Source: Cryobacterium zongtaii (lineage in GTDB: Bacteria > Actinomycetota > Actinomycetes > Actinomycetales > Microbacteriaceae). From it: 64,000 nt of DNA. The notes under the pieces are model-generated. The model worked only from the letters and a program-made list of their open reading frames with translations, was not told the DNA's origin and did not search any database. The stretch covers positions 248,001 through 312,000 of the forward strand of contig NZ_PPXD01000026.1 in the NCBI RefSeq assembly GCF_002909375.1, in the 5' to 3' direction. Each line of letters begins with the position of its first letter. Position 1 is the stretch's first letter. Shown piece by piece: positions 17,348 to 25,681 of the stretch. A program made the position numbers and the translations under genes.

Positions 17348-17941
17348 ATGGGAATCGTCTCCTCAGGCTTTTTCGGCCGCGGCCGCCGCGACGACCCGGC
17401 TCTCCCACCCGGCCAGCACCTCACCGACGGGTTCCCGGTGCTTTCGGCCGGCCCCACCCCGCGGATCACTCCGGAGGAGTGGGAGTTCACCATCACCACC
17501 GAGACCGGCCAGGTGCACCGCTGGAGTTGGACGGAGTTCCTCGCGCTCCAGCAGGATGACGTGAGCCGCGACATCCACTGCGTCACCAGTTGGTCGAAGC
17601 TCGGCACCAGCTGGCGCGGCGTCTCGCTCGACACCCTCTTCGAATCGGTCGAGTCCGACTGCGAATTCACCATGGCGCACTCCTACGGCGGTTACACGAC
17701 CAACGTTCCGCTCGACGACCTGCTCGACGGCAAGGCCTGGATCGCGCACGAGTTCGACGGTGAGGCACTCGAACCGGCCCACGGCGGCCCGGCCCGCCTG
17801 CTGGTTCCGCACCTGTACTTCTGGAAAAGCGCCAAGTGGGTGCGCGGACTCGAGATGCTCCGGCAGGACGAACCCGGTTTCTGGGAGAGCAACGGCTACC
17901 ACATGTACGGCGACCCCTGGCGCGAAGAGCGCTACTGGTGA
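17348..17941 (+). CDS. Small sulfite-oxidase-like molybdoenzyme
   Basis: 197 residues, essentially only the molybdopterin domain, without membrane helices, signal peptide or dimerisation domain. The Moco-ligand Cys is in SRDIHCVTSWSKLGTSWRGV (about residue 77), followed by VPLDDLLDGKAWIAHEFDG, HGGPARLLVPHLYFWKSAKWVRGLE and a terminal GDPWREERYW typical of this cytoplasmic group. The start ATG at 17348 has an AGAAAGGA ribosome site. The stop overlaps the start of a flavin reductase by 4 bp, and a DUF6510 protein follows. The three probably form one electron-transfer unit, with the flavoprotein passing electrons between NAD(P)H and the molybdenum centre. Substrate unknown. Confidence 0.9.
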   Translation: MGIVSSGFFGRGRRDDPALPPGQHLTDGFPVLSAGPTPRITPEEWEFTITTETGQVHRWSWTEFLALQQDDVSRDIHCVTSWSKLGTSWRGVSLDTLFESVESDCEFTMAHSYGGYTTNVPLDDLLDGKAWIAHEFDGEALEPAHGGPARLLVPHLYFWKSAKWVRGLEMLRQDEPGFWESNGYHMYGDPWREERYW

Positions 17942-18687
17942 GAACCGGCTGGAGAGTGGCGGAGGTGATCGGCGTGACCCCGGAGACCCGGACCGCCCGC
18001 ACCCTGCGCCTGCGCTTGCCCGGCCTGACCGGGCACCGCGCCGGCCAGCATGTCGACGTGCGCCTCACCGCCCCAGACGGGTACACCGCCGTGCGCTCCT
18101 ACTCGGTCGCGTCGGCGTTGCCCGGGGACGAATTCGACCTCACGGTGGAGGAGCTGGCCGACGGTGAGGTGTCGCCCTATCTTGTGCACCAGGTTGCCGT
18201 GGGCGACCAGCTGGAGGTGCGCGGCCCGGTCGGCGGCTGGTTCGTCTGGGACCCAGCCGATCCCTCGCCCGTGCAACTCATCGCCGGCGGCTCCGGAGTG
18301 GTGCCGCTGATGGCCATGCTCCGCGCCCACGCGGCCGCCGACCCCGCCTCCCCCGGCGCCGCCGCCCCGTTCCGCCTGCTCTACTCGGTGCGCGCACCCG
18401 ACGCCGTCTACTACGGTGGCGAACTCGATGACCTGGCCCGCTCTCCGCTCGCGGATGTCTCCGTCGTGTACACCCGCCAGGCACCGGCCGGCAGTGGCCG
18501 GCCACCCCGGCGCCTGGATGCGGCGACCCTGGTGGAGAGCGTGCTACCGGCCGCCGACAACCCCGCCGTGTTCGTCTGCGGCGCCACCGCCTTCGTCGAA
18601 AGCGTCGCCGACTGGCTCGTGCAGGCCGGCCATTCCCCCGATCGGATCAAAACCGAACGCTACGGCGGCACCGGGACCAGACCGTGA
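17938..18687 (+). CDS. FAD-binding ferredoxin-NADP-reductase-like oxidoreductase
   Basis: 249 residues with both domains of the ferredoxin reductase family. The FAD domain shows RAGQHVDVRL and RSYSVAS (the RxYS flavin-binding motif, about residue 57). The NAD(P) domain shows LIAGGSGVVPLMAML (about 110), LYSVRAPDAVYY and VFVCGATAFVESVADWL. No 2Fe-2S domain is attached. GTG at 17938 overlaps the previous stop, and its own stop overlaps the DUF6510 start. It is the likely redox partner of the molybdoenzyme upstream. Confidence 0.9.
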   Translation: MRTGWRVAEVIGVTPETRTARTLRLRLPGLTGHRAGQHVDVRLTAPDGYTAVRSYSVASALPGDEFDLTVEELADGEVSPYLVHQVAVGDQLEVRGPVGGWFVWDPADPSPVQLIAGGSGVVPLMAMLRAHAAADPASPGAAAPFRLLYSVRAPDAVYYGGELDDLARSPLADVSVVYTRQAPAGSGRPPRRLDAATLVESVLPAADNPAVFVCGATAFVESVADWLVQAGHSPDRIKTERYGGTGTRP

Positions 18688-18962
18688 CCGACAACCTCGA
18701 CGACCTCGACTACCTGGACGGCAACGCCGCCGCCGGTCCGCTCAGCGAGTTCTTCGCCATCGACGTCGTCAGCGCCCGCGGCCGCTGCGCCTCCTGCGGC
18801 CGCATCGATGCCCTGGCCACCGCCCGGTTGTACCCCAACTCCCACGGACTGCTGTTGCGCTGCCCAGGCTGCGCCGAGATCCTGATGCGGCTCGTCGACA
18901 CCGGCGACAGCGTCTGCCTCGACCTGCACGGCCTGAGCTTCATCGAGCTGCGCCGCGGCTGA
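18684..18962 (+). CDS. DUF6510 zinc-ribbon protein
   Basis: 92 residues with two CxxC knuckles, RCASCGRIDALATA (about residues 33-46) and LRCPGCAEILMRL (about 59-71), making a small zinc ribbon. The spacing and the surrounding text match DUF6510 proteins, which repeatedly follow the molybdoenzyme and flavin reductase pair. GTG start at 18684 overlaps the reductase stop by 4 bp. Function unknown. A structural or electron-transfer role with its two neighbours is inferred only from the fixed gene order. Confidence 0.82.
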   Translation: MTDNLDDLDYLDGNAAAGPLSEFFAIDVVSARGRCASCGRIDALATARLYPNSHGLLLRCPGCAEILMRLVDTGDSVCLDLHGLSFIELRRG

Positions 18963-19041
18963 CGCGCTTCCCAGCTAATACCCGCTTCCACCCGCTTAGG
19001 CTGAGGTCGGCGGTTCCTCCGCCCTTCGAGCTGGAGTGTGC

Positions 19042-20220
19042 ATGCAGGGATCGGTCATTCTCGACGTCATTCTGGTCGTGCTGCTCGTCGCCAGTCTGGG
19101 CGCCGGCTACCGCAGCGGCCTGATCGGCAGCCTGAGCGGCGTGCTGGGCCTCGTCGCCGGCGCCGTCGCGGCGTACTTCGTGGTGCCGCTGGTGCCCACC
19201 TGGGTGTCCGCCGCCGAGTGGCGCACGCCGGCCTCCATCGCCGCGGCGCTGCTGCTGGTGATTGCCGGGCTCACCATCGGTGAGTCGATCGGTCTGGCCC
19301 TCCGCCGCCGCACCCCGCGCAAGCTGCGCGGCGTCGACAGGCTCTTCGGCGCCGTGATCGGCGTGGCCGCCGCCGCTGCCGTGATGTCGATGGTCGCGTT
19401 CAGCGTCGGCGCCCTGGGCATTCCCCCGCTCACCTCCGCCATCGCCTCGTCGGGGGTCGTGCGCACCATCGACTCGGTCACCCCCGATCCAGTGAAGAGC
19501 TTCCTCGCACAGCTGCGTTCCACCGTCGTCGACGACGGCCTGCCCCTGATCGCGGATGCCTTCGGCGGCCAGAGCCCGACCCTGCCAGAGGCCCAGCTCG
19601 ACAGCGCCGCGCTCGACACTGCCGCGGCATCCGTGCTGCGTATCACCGGCAACGCCGTCGCCTGCGGCCAGAGTCAGTCCGGGTCGGGCTTCGTGATCGC
19701 CCCCGAACGCGTGATGACCAACGCCCACGTTGTGGCCGGGGTCACCGAAGCCGTCGTGGAGGTGCCGGGAGCCGGCGCCTTGACCGGCGAGATCGTCTAC
19801 TTCGACCCCGTCGACGACCTCGCGATCATTGCCGTACCCGGTCTGGCCGCCGCACCGCTGACCCTGCAGGGTGACCTGGCCGTCGACAGCGAGGGCGTCA
19901 GCCTGGGCTACCCGTTCGGCGGGCCGTTCGACTCCGATCCGGCGAGGGTCATGTCGGTGGGTTCGGTGCTCGTCGCCGACATCTACGGCCAGTCCCCCAC
20001 CGCCCGGGCCGTGTACACGCTCGCCGCGGACGTGCAGCAGGGCGAGTCGGGCGGGCCGCTGCTCAGCGCCGACGGCCGGGTGGCCGGCGTGATCTTCGCC
20101 AAGGCGGCCAACACCGCCAACGTGGGCTACGCCCTGGCGATGTCCGAGGTCGCCCCGGTCGTCGACCAGGCCGACGGCCTCTCCGCTATGGTCAGTTCCG
20201 GTACCTGCATCCAGGGCTAG
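19042..20220 (+). CDS. MarP-like membrane serine protease (CvpA-type membrane domain plus trypsin-like domain)
   Basis: 392 residues. Four membrane helices in the first 150 residues (ILDVILVVLLVASLGAGYRSGL at the start) form the CvpA-like part. The extracytoplasmic protease follows, with the triad visible: His in VMTNAHVVAG, Asp in DPVDDLAIIAVPG and Ser in QQGESGGPLLS. Two cysteines, in NAVACGQSQ and near the C-terminus in SSGTCIQG, could form the disulfide seen in mycobacterial MarP. That protease is needed for acid and oxidative stress resistance; the same role here is plausible but untested. ATG at 19042 follows GGAG at 19033-19036, better than GTG at 19036. Confidence 0.92.
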   Translation: MQGSVILDVILVVLLVASLGAGYRSGLIGSLSGVLGLVAGAVAAYFVVPLVPTWVSAAEWRTPASIAAALLLVIAGLTIGESIGLALRRRTPRKLRGVDRLFGAVIGVAAAAAVMSMVAFSVGALGIPPLTSAIASSGVVRTIDSVTPDPVKSFLAQLRSTVVDDGLPLIADAFGGQSPTLPEAQLDSAALDTAAASVLRITGNAVACGQSQSGSGFVIAPERVMTNAHVVAGVTEAVVEVPGAGALTGEIVYFDPVDDLAIIAVPGLAAAPLTLQGDLAVDSEGVSLGYPFGGPFDSDPARVMSVGSVLVADIYGQSPTARAVYTLAADVQQGESGGPLLSADGRVAGVIFAKAANTANVGYALAMSEVAPVVDQADGLSAMVSSGTCIQG

Positions 20221-20250
20221 GTCCGCCGGAAGCGGGGGTATGGTGACCGC

Positions 20251-21651
20251 ATGACTTTTCGGCCAGAGGACTACCGGGCCCCACTCGAGCAGGCGGTTCG
20301 GTCCGCCGCCGAGTGGTTGGATTCGCTGCCGTCCCGGCCCGTGAAACCGGCGGCGCCGGTCGACCAGCTGGCGGCGGCCTTCGCCCGCGCCCTTCCAGAG
20401 GAACCTGCCGATCCCGCCGCGGTGGTGGCCGAGCTGGCCACGCTGGCCGAACCCGGACTGATGGCCATCGGCTCCGGCCGCTTCTTCGGCTGGGTGATGG
20501 GCGGCACCCTGCCCGCGGCCCTGTCGGCGGACTGGCTGGTGAGCGCGTGGGACCAGAACGGCGGACTGCGCTATGCGACACCGGCGACCGCGGCGATCGA
20601 GGAACGAGCCGGTGCCTGGATTCTCGACCTGCTGCATCTGCCAGCCTCGAGCGCAGTGGGCTTCACCACCGGCGGCACGATGGCTAACTTCGTCGGCTTG
20701 GCCGCCGGCCGAGGCGCGGTGCTCCGCGCGGTCGGCTGGGACGTCAACCGTGATGGCCTGACCGGCGCACCACGGGTGAGCGTACTGGCCGGCGCCGAGG
20801 TGCACAGCTCGGTGATCCTCGCCCTGCGCTACCTGGGCTTGGGCGAACCGACCCTCGTCGCCGCCGACCCGCAGGGGTGCATCCGTCCCGACGCCCTGGC
20901 GGACGCACTGGCGACGGTCACCGGTCCCAGCCTGGTCGTCCTTCAGGCCGGCAATCTGCACTCGGGCAGCTTCGACCCGATGCGCGAGTCGATTCGGTTG
21001 GCCCACGATGCCGGGGCCTGGGTGCACGTCGACGGCGCCTTCGGGCTGTGGGCGGCAGTGAGCCCCCGCTGGGCTCCCGCCCTGGCCGGACTGGACACCG
21101 CCGATTCGTGGGCGACGGATGCCCATAAGACCCTCAACGTTCCCTACGATTGCGGCATCGCCATCGTCGCCGACCCGACCGCCGCGCGGTCCGCGTTCGC
21201 GGCACACACCAGCTACTTCGTGCGGGACGACGCCGGCACCGCCGACCCGATGGATCTGGTGCCGGAGCTGTCCCGACGCGCGCGCGGCGTTCCGGTGTGG
21301 GCGGCGATGCGCTCCCTCGGTCGCAGCGGCACGGTGGCCCTCGTCGAGGGACTCGCCGACAACGCCAGCGCCCTCGCCACAGGGTTGGCGGCGCTGCCCG
21401 GTGTCGAGGTGCTCAACGACGTGGTCTTCACCCAGGTGTCGGTCTCGTTCGGCACCGATGACCGCACGGTCCGGGTGACGCAGGCCCTCATCGCGGACGG
21501 GGCGGTCTGGATGTCCGGGTCGGTCTGGTCGGGGCGGGCGGTGTTGCGCATCTCGGTCAGCAACTGGTCCACGGATGCCGCCGATGTGGCTGTGGCCGTC
21601 GACGCCGTCGCGCGCGCCCTGGCCACGGTCACCACCGCCGACCGGGGGTGA
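20251..21651 (+). CDS. PLP-dependent decarboxylase / aminotransferase-fold enzyme
   Basis: 466 residues of the group II pyridoxal decarboxylase family (glutamate, aromatic amino acid and related decarboxylases). Landmarks are GFTTGGTMANFVGLAAGR, the HSS of VHSSVILALRYLGL, HVDGAFGLWAA (Asp that pairs with the PLP nitrogen) and WATDAHKTLNVPYDCG, where the Lys of DAHKTL binds PLP (about residue 290). The substrate cannot be assigned; related genes in this family are often annotated as aspartate aminotransferase family. It begins with ATG 30 bp after the MarP-like gene, so it may be co-transcribed. Confidence 0.9.
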   Translation: MTFRPEDYRAPLEQAVRSAAEWLDSLPSRPVKPAAPVDQLAAAFARALPEEPADPAAVVAELATLAEPGLMAIGSGRFFGWVMGGTLPAALSADWLVSAWDQNGGLRYATPATAAIEERAGAWILDLLHLPASSAVGFTTGGTMANFVGLAAGRGAVLRAVGWDVNRDGLTGAPRVSVLAGAEVHSSVILALRYLGLGEPTLVAADPQGCIRPDALADALATVTGPSLVVLQAGNLHSGSFDPMRESIRLAHDAGAWVHVDGAFGLWAAVSPRWAPALAGLDTADSWATDAHKTLNVPYDCGIAIVADPTAARSAFAAHTSYFVRDDAGTADPMDLVPELSRRARGVPVWAAMRSLGRSGTVALVEGLADNASALATGLAALPGVEVLNDVVFTQVSVSFGTDDRTVRVTQALIADGAVWMSGSVWSGRAVLRISVSNWSTDAADVAVAVDAVARALATVTTADRG

Positions 21652-21681
21652 CCCCACTCGCGCAGCTGGCAGACTGAATCC

Positions 21682-22386
21682 ATGACTATCACCGCCGCCG
21701 CAGACGGCTCGGCCCTTGGCAACCCCGGACCGGCCGGCTGGGCCTGGTACATCGACGACAACAACTGGGCCGCCGGCGGCTGGAAGCACGCCACCAACAA
21801 TCAAGGCGAGCTCAAGGCCGTCCTCGAACTGTTCCGCGCCACCGCGCACGTGGACGACGACCTGCTCGTGCTCTGCGACAGCCAGTACGTCATCAACGCC
21901 ATCACCAAGTGGATGCGCGGCTGGAAGGCCAAGGGCTGGCGAAAGGCCGACGGCAAACCCGTGATGAACCTCGACCTGTTGCAGGAGCTCGACGAGGCCC
22001 TGGTGGGCCGCAAATACCGGTTCGAGTGGGTCAAGGGCCACGCGAACCACCCGCTCAACGAGGCCGCCGACTCCCGCGCCCGCGCCGTCTCCGAGGCGTA
22101 CCAACGGAACGCCACGATCCCCACCGGGCCGGGCTTCGTGGCCGGCGGGCCGGTGCCGGCTGCCGCGGTTGTGAAGACGGCGGCAGCAACGACCCCGGCT
22201 GCGAAGACCGCGCCGGCGAAAATCGCCGCACCACGCGCATCCGCCGACCTCGGCCTGTTCGACTTCGAGGTCGAGCGCCCGCACACCGTGCAGGTCTCGC
22301 TCAGCGCCGAGGAACTCGGCCGGCTCAAGCGCCGGGCGAGCGGGCGCGGAGTCAGCCCGGAAGAGCTGCTCCGCGACCTGATCTGA
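21682..22386 (+). CDS. RNase H1-family protein with C-terminal extension
   Basis: 234 residues. The first 145 form a type 1 RNase H domain that cleaves RNA in RNA-DNA hybrids. The catalytic carboxylates are in AADGSALGNPGPAGW, NNQGELKAV, LCDSQYVINAI and the final NEAADSRA. A linker rich in Ala, Pro and Lys (about 160-190) leads to a 40-residue tail ending in VSLSAEELGRLKRRASGRGVSPEELL, which reads like a ribbon-helix-helix (Arc/CopG-like) motif. This may add nucleic-acid binding. The stop is directly followed by the stop of the convergent sugar porter, with no bases between. Confidence 0.9.
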   Translation: MTITAAADGSALGNPGPAGWAWYIDDNNWAAGGWKHATNNQGELKAVLELFRATAHVDDDLLVLCDSQYVINAITKWMRGWKAKGWRKADGKPVMNLDLLQELDEALVGRKYRFEWVKGHANHPLNEAADSRARAVSEAYQRNATIPTGPGFVAGGPVPAAAVVKTAAATTPAAKTAPAKIAAPRASADLGLFDFEVERPHTVQVSLSAEELGRLKRRASGRGVSPEELLRDLI

Positions 22387-23898
22387 CTAGCGCCGCGGCT
22401 TGACCTTCGGCTTCGCGGCGTTCTTGTTCGGCAGCAGCGTATTGGCCTCGTCCAGCGACATCCCGTTGGTCTCCGGCACCTTGGTGAGCACGAATAGGAA
22501 GGACAGGCCGGCGAACAGGGCGTACATGCCGTAGGTGAGCGGCAGCGACCAGGCCGACATCGGCGGGAACGTCACGGTGATGAGGAAGTTCGCGATCCAC
22601 TGCGCGGCCGCGGCCAGGCCGAGAGCCTTGGCGCGGATGGTGTTCGGGAAGATCTCCCCGAGCAGCACCCAGACCACCGGTCCCCAGGAGGCACCGAAGG
22701 AGATCACGAAGACGTTCGCAGCCACGAGAGCGATCGGTCCCCACGCACCCTGCAGCGCGAGCTCGCCATCGACCATGACCGACTGGCTGAACGCCACGGC
22801 CATAGTCGCCAGCGACACCGTCATGCCGATGGAACCGGTCAGCAGGATGGGCCGGCGGCCGACCCGGTCGACCAGCGCTATCGCCACCAGAGTGACCAAA
22901 ATGTTCGTCACGGACGTCGCGACCGAGATGGCCAGCGAACTGGACTCTTCGAAGCCCACCGCGCTCCAGAGCGTCGTCGAGTAGTAGAAGATCACGTTGA
23001 TGCCCACGAACTGCTGGAACACCGACAGGATGATGCCCACCCAGACGATGGGCTTGAGACCGAGCATCGGGCCGCGCAGCGACCCGGTGCGCTTGGCGCG
23101 GGTGTCGTCCTCGATCGAGGCCTTCATGTCGCGCAGCTCACGGTCCACGTCGCCGTGCGGCCACACCTTGTGCAGCACCTCGCGCGCCTTCTCCTCCTTG
23201 TCGTGCAGCACCAGAAAGCGCGGCGATTCGGGCAGCAGCAGCGCGATCACGCCGTACACGACCGCGGGGATGGCCGCGACCAGGAACATCCAGCGCCAGG
23301 CCTCCAGCCCCCACCAGAACATCTCGCTGGCGCCGCCGGCCGTCGACGCGAACACGGCGTCGGAGAGCAGGGCGGCGAAAATACCGATGGTGATCGAGAG
23401 CTGCTGCAGGGAGCCCAACCGGCCACGCATCTGCCGTGGCGAGATCTCGGCGATGTAGGCGGGGGCGACCACCGAGGCGAGCCCGATACCGATACCCCCG
23501 ACGACGCGCCAGACGATCAGATCGACCACCCCGAACGCGAGTCCGGAGCCGATCGAGCTGGCGAAGAACACGATCGCGCCCACGAGCATCACCGGGATGC
23601 GCCCGAACTTGTCCGCGAACCGTCCGCCGAGGAAGGCGCCGGTGGCCGCGCCGAGCAGGGCACTGGCCACGGCGAACCCGGTGATGGCCTCGGTGAGGCC
23701 GAACTGCCCCTGGATGGCCTCGACCGCCCCGTTGATCACCGAAGAGTCGAACCCGAAGAGGAACCCTCCGAACGCGCCGGCGATGGCCAGCGCGATGACC
23801 TTACGATTTGTCGCTGGTTTGCCATCCCGGCCAGCCGATGTGCCAGCCGATGTGCCGGCCGGCGTCCGGTCCTTCTTCGGTTCTGTCCTGTTAGTCAT
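22387..23898 (-). CDS. Sugar porter (MFS), copy 1 of a tandem pair
   Basis: 503-residue proton-coupled sugar transporter with 12 predicted helices. Sugar-porter signatures are present: DKFGRIPVM (loop 2-3), PESPRFLV before the central loop, QQFVGINVIFYYS in helix 7, DRVGRRPI and PETNG after helix 12. ATG at 23898 is chosen because GGGGGAAG lies 5 bp before it; GTG at 23904 is the alternative. About 90 percent of its residues by eye match the gene at 24017-25513, and the duplication includes part of the upstream region. The tail is Lys/Arg-rich (KPKVKPRR). Substrate is probably a hexose, pentose or inositol. Confidence 0.93.
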   Translation of the reverse strand: MTNRTEPKKDRTPAGTSAGTSAGRDGKPATNRKVIALAIAGAFGGFLFGFDSSVINGAVEAIQGQFGLTEAITGFAVASALLGAATGAFLGGRFADKFGRIPVMLVGAIVFFASSIGSGLAFGVVDLIVWRVVGGIGIGLASVVAPAYIAEISPRQMRGRLGSLQQLSITIGIFAALLSDAVFASTAGGASEMFWWGLEAWRWMFLVAAIPAVVYGVIALLLPESPRFLVLHDKEEKAREVLHKVWPHGDVDRELRDMKASIEDDTRAKRTGSLRGPMLGLKPIVWVGIILSVFQQFVGINVIFYYSTTLWSAVGFEESSSLAISVATSVTNILVTLVAIALVDRVGRRPILLTGSIGMTVSLATMAVAFSQSVMVDGELALQGAWGPIALVAANVFVISFGASWGPVVWVLLGEIFPNTIRAKALGLAAAAQWIANFLITVTFPPMSAWSLPLTYGMYALFAGLSFLFVLTKVPETNGMSLDEANTLLPNKNAAKPKVKPRR

Positions 23899-24016
23899 CG
23901 CCACTTCCCCCGCATTCGCTGGTGTCTTCGCCGTCTGGGCAACCCGAAAATCCTACGCCTGCCTCGCACCAGCGGATGACACACAGCGGGATGCCGCCGT
24001 TCCGACGATCACCCGA

Positions 24017-25513
24017 CTAACGCCGCAGCACCGGCTCCGCCTTCGTCGCTGCCTTCGGCTTTGCGGAGTTCTTGTTCGGCAGCAGAGTGTTTGCCTCGTC
24101 CAGAGACATCCCGTTGGTCTCGGGCACCTTCGTGAGCACGAACACGAACGACAGCCCTGCGAACAGGGCGTACACACCGTAGGTGAGCGGCAGTGACAGC
24201 CCTGCCATCGGCGGGAAGGTCACGGTGACGAGGAAGTTCGCGACCCACTGGGCGGCGGCAGCCAGGCCGAGGGCCTTGGCACGGATGGTGTTCGGGAAGA
24301 TCTCCCCGAGCAGAACCCAGACCACCGGTCCCCAGGAGGCACCGAACGACATGACGAAGACGTTCGCCGCGACGAGGGCGATCGGTCCCCAGGCGCCCTG
24401 CAGGGCGAGTTCGCCGTCGATCATGACCGACCGGCTGAACGCCATCGCCATGGTGGCCAGCGACACCGTCATGCCGATGGATCCGGCCAGCAGGATGGGG
24501 CGGCGGCCGATCCGGTCGACCAGGGCGATCGCCACCAGGGTGACCAGGATGTTCGTCACCGACGTGACCACCGAGATGGTCAGCGAGCTGGACTCCTCGA
24601 AGCCCACCGCGCTCCACAGCGTGGTCGAGTAGTAGAAGATCACGTTGATGCCCACGAACTGCTGGAACACCGACAGCAGAATGCCCACCCACACGATGGG
24701 CTTGAGGCCGAAGACCGGGCCACGGAGCGAGCCGGTGCGCCTGGCCCGCACATCGTCCTGGATCGAGGCCTTCATCTCGCGCATCTCGCGGTCGACATCT
24801 CCGTGCGGCAGCACCCGTTCGAGCACCTCGCGGGCCTTGCGCTCCTTGTCGTGCAGCACCAGATAGCGCGGCGACTCGGGTAGCAGCAGAGCGACGACTC
24901 CGTAGATGAGGGCCGGTACCGCGCTGACCAGGAACATCCAGCGCCAGGCCTCCAGGCCCCACCAGAACATCTGGCCGGCGCCGCCGGCGGTAGCGGCGAA
25001 GATGGCGTCCGAGAGCAATGCGGCGAAGATACCGATGGTGATGGAGAGCTGCTGCAGCGAGCCCAACCGGCCACGCATCTGCCGTGGCGAGATCTCGGCG
25101 ATGTACGCGGGCGCCACGACCGAAGCGAGCCCGATGCCGATACCGCCGACGACCCGCCAGAGGATGAGGTCGACGACGCCGAAGGCGAGCCCGGATCCGA
25201 TAGAGCTGGCGAAGAAGATGATCGCGCCGACGAGCATGACCGGGATGCGGCCGAACTTGTCCGCGAAACCGCCGCCGAGGTAGGCGCCCGTCGCAGCTCC
25301 GAGCAGGGCGCTGGCGACAGCGAACCCCGTGATGGCTTCGGAGAGGCCGAATTGACCCTGAATGGCCTCGACCGCCCCGTTGATCACGGAGGAGTCGAAC
25401 CCGAAAAGGAACCCTCCGAACGCCCCGGCGATGGCCAGCGCGATGACCTTACGATTTGTCGCCGGCGTGACCGTCGGTGTCGCTTCTCTCGTCAATTCCG
25501 TCGTGGCTTGCAT
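24017..25513 (-). CDS. Sugar porter (MFS), copy 2 of a tandem pair
   Basis: 498 residues, the same family and organisation as the porter at 22387. Differences cluster at the N-terminus (MQATTELTREATPTVTP) and C-terminus (KPKAATKAEPVLRR) and in the central loop around LERVLPHGDVDRE. The core helices are nearly identical, including QQFVGINVIFYYS and PESPRYLV. ATG at 25513 has GAGGAAG 5 bp upstream and is preferred to the ATG at 25540. Both copies share TTGCCCAGACGGCGA on the minus strand shortly before the gene, so promoter or operator sequence seems duplicated too. Separate or dosage functions are both possible. Confidence 0.93.
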   Translation of the reverse strand: MQATTELTREATPTVTPATNRKVIALAIAGAFGGFLFGFDSSVINGAVEAIQGQFGLSEAITGFAVASALLGAATGAYLGGGFADKFGRIPVMLVGAIIFFASSIGSGLAFGVVDLILWRVVGGIGIGLASVVAPAYIAEISPRQMRGRLGSLQQLSITIGIFAALLSDAIFAATAGGAGQMFWWGLEAWRWMFLVSAVPALIYGVVALLLPESPRYLVLHDKERKAREVLERVLPHGDVDREMREMKASIQDDVRARRTGSLRGPVFGLKPIVWVGILLSVFQQFVGINVIFYYSTTLWSAVGFEESSSLTISVVTSVTNILVTLVAIALVDRIGRRPILLAGSIGMTVSLATMAMAFSRSVMIDGELALQGAWGPIALVAANVFVMSFGASWGPVVWVLLGEIFPNTIRAKALGLAAAAQWVANFLVTVTFPPMAGLSLPLTYGVYALFAGLSFVFVLTKVPETNGMSLDEANTLLPNKNSAKPKAATKAEPVLRR

Positions 25514-25681
25514 AGAAACTTCCTCGTTTTCGCTGGTCATCGCCGTCTGGGCAATCCGTGAAGACTACGCCTGGCCCGCACTCGGGGGGACCAAGAGATG
25601 GAGTCCAACGTCCTAAATGTTGCGCGAGCCGCTATATTCGGTCATCTTTCGCGGGCGCACCGAGCGTGGTAGGTATGGCCC

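Noticed and set aside
18940-22284. A 1114-codon minus-strand frame across the MarP-like, decarboxylase and RNase H genes
   Set aside because: It spans three well-supported genes on the opposite strand and has low-complexity GDRGH-type composition with no domain.
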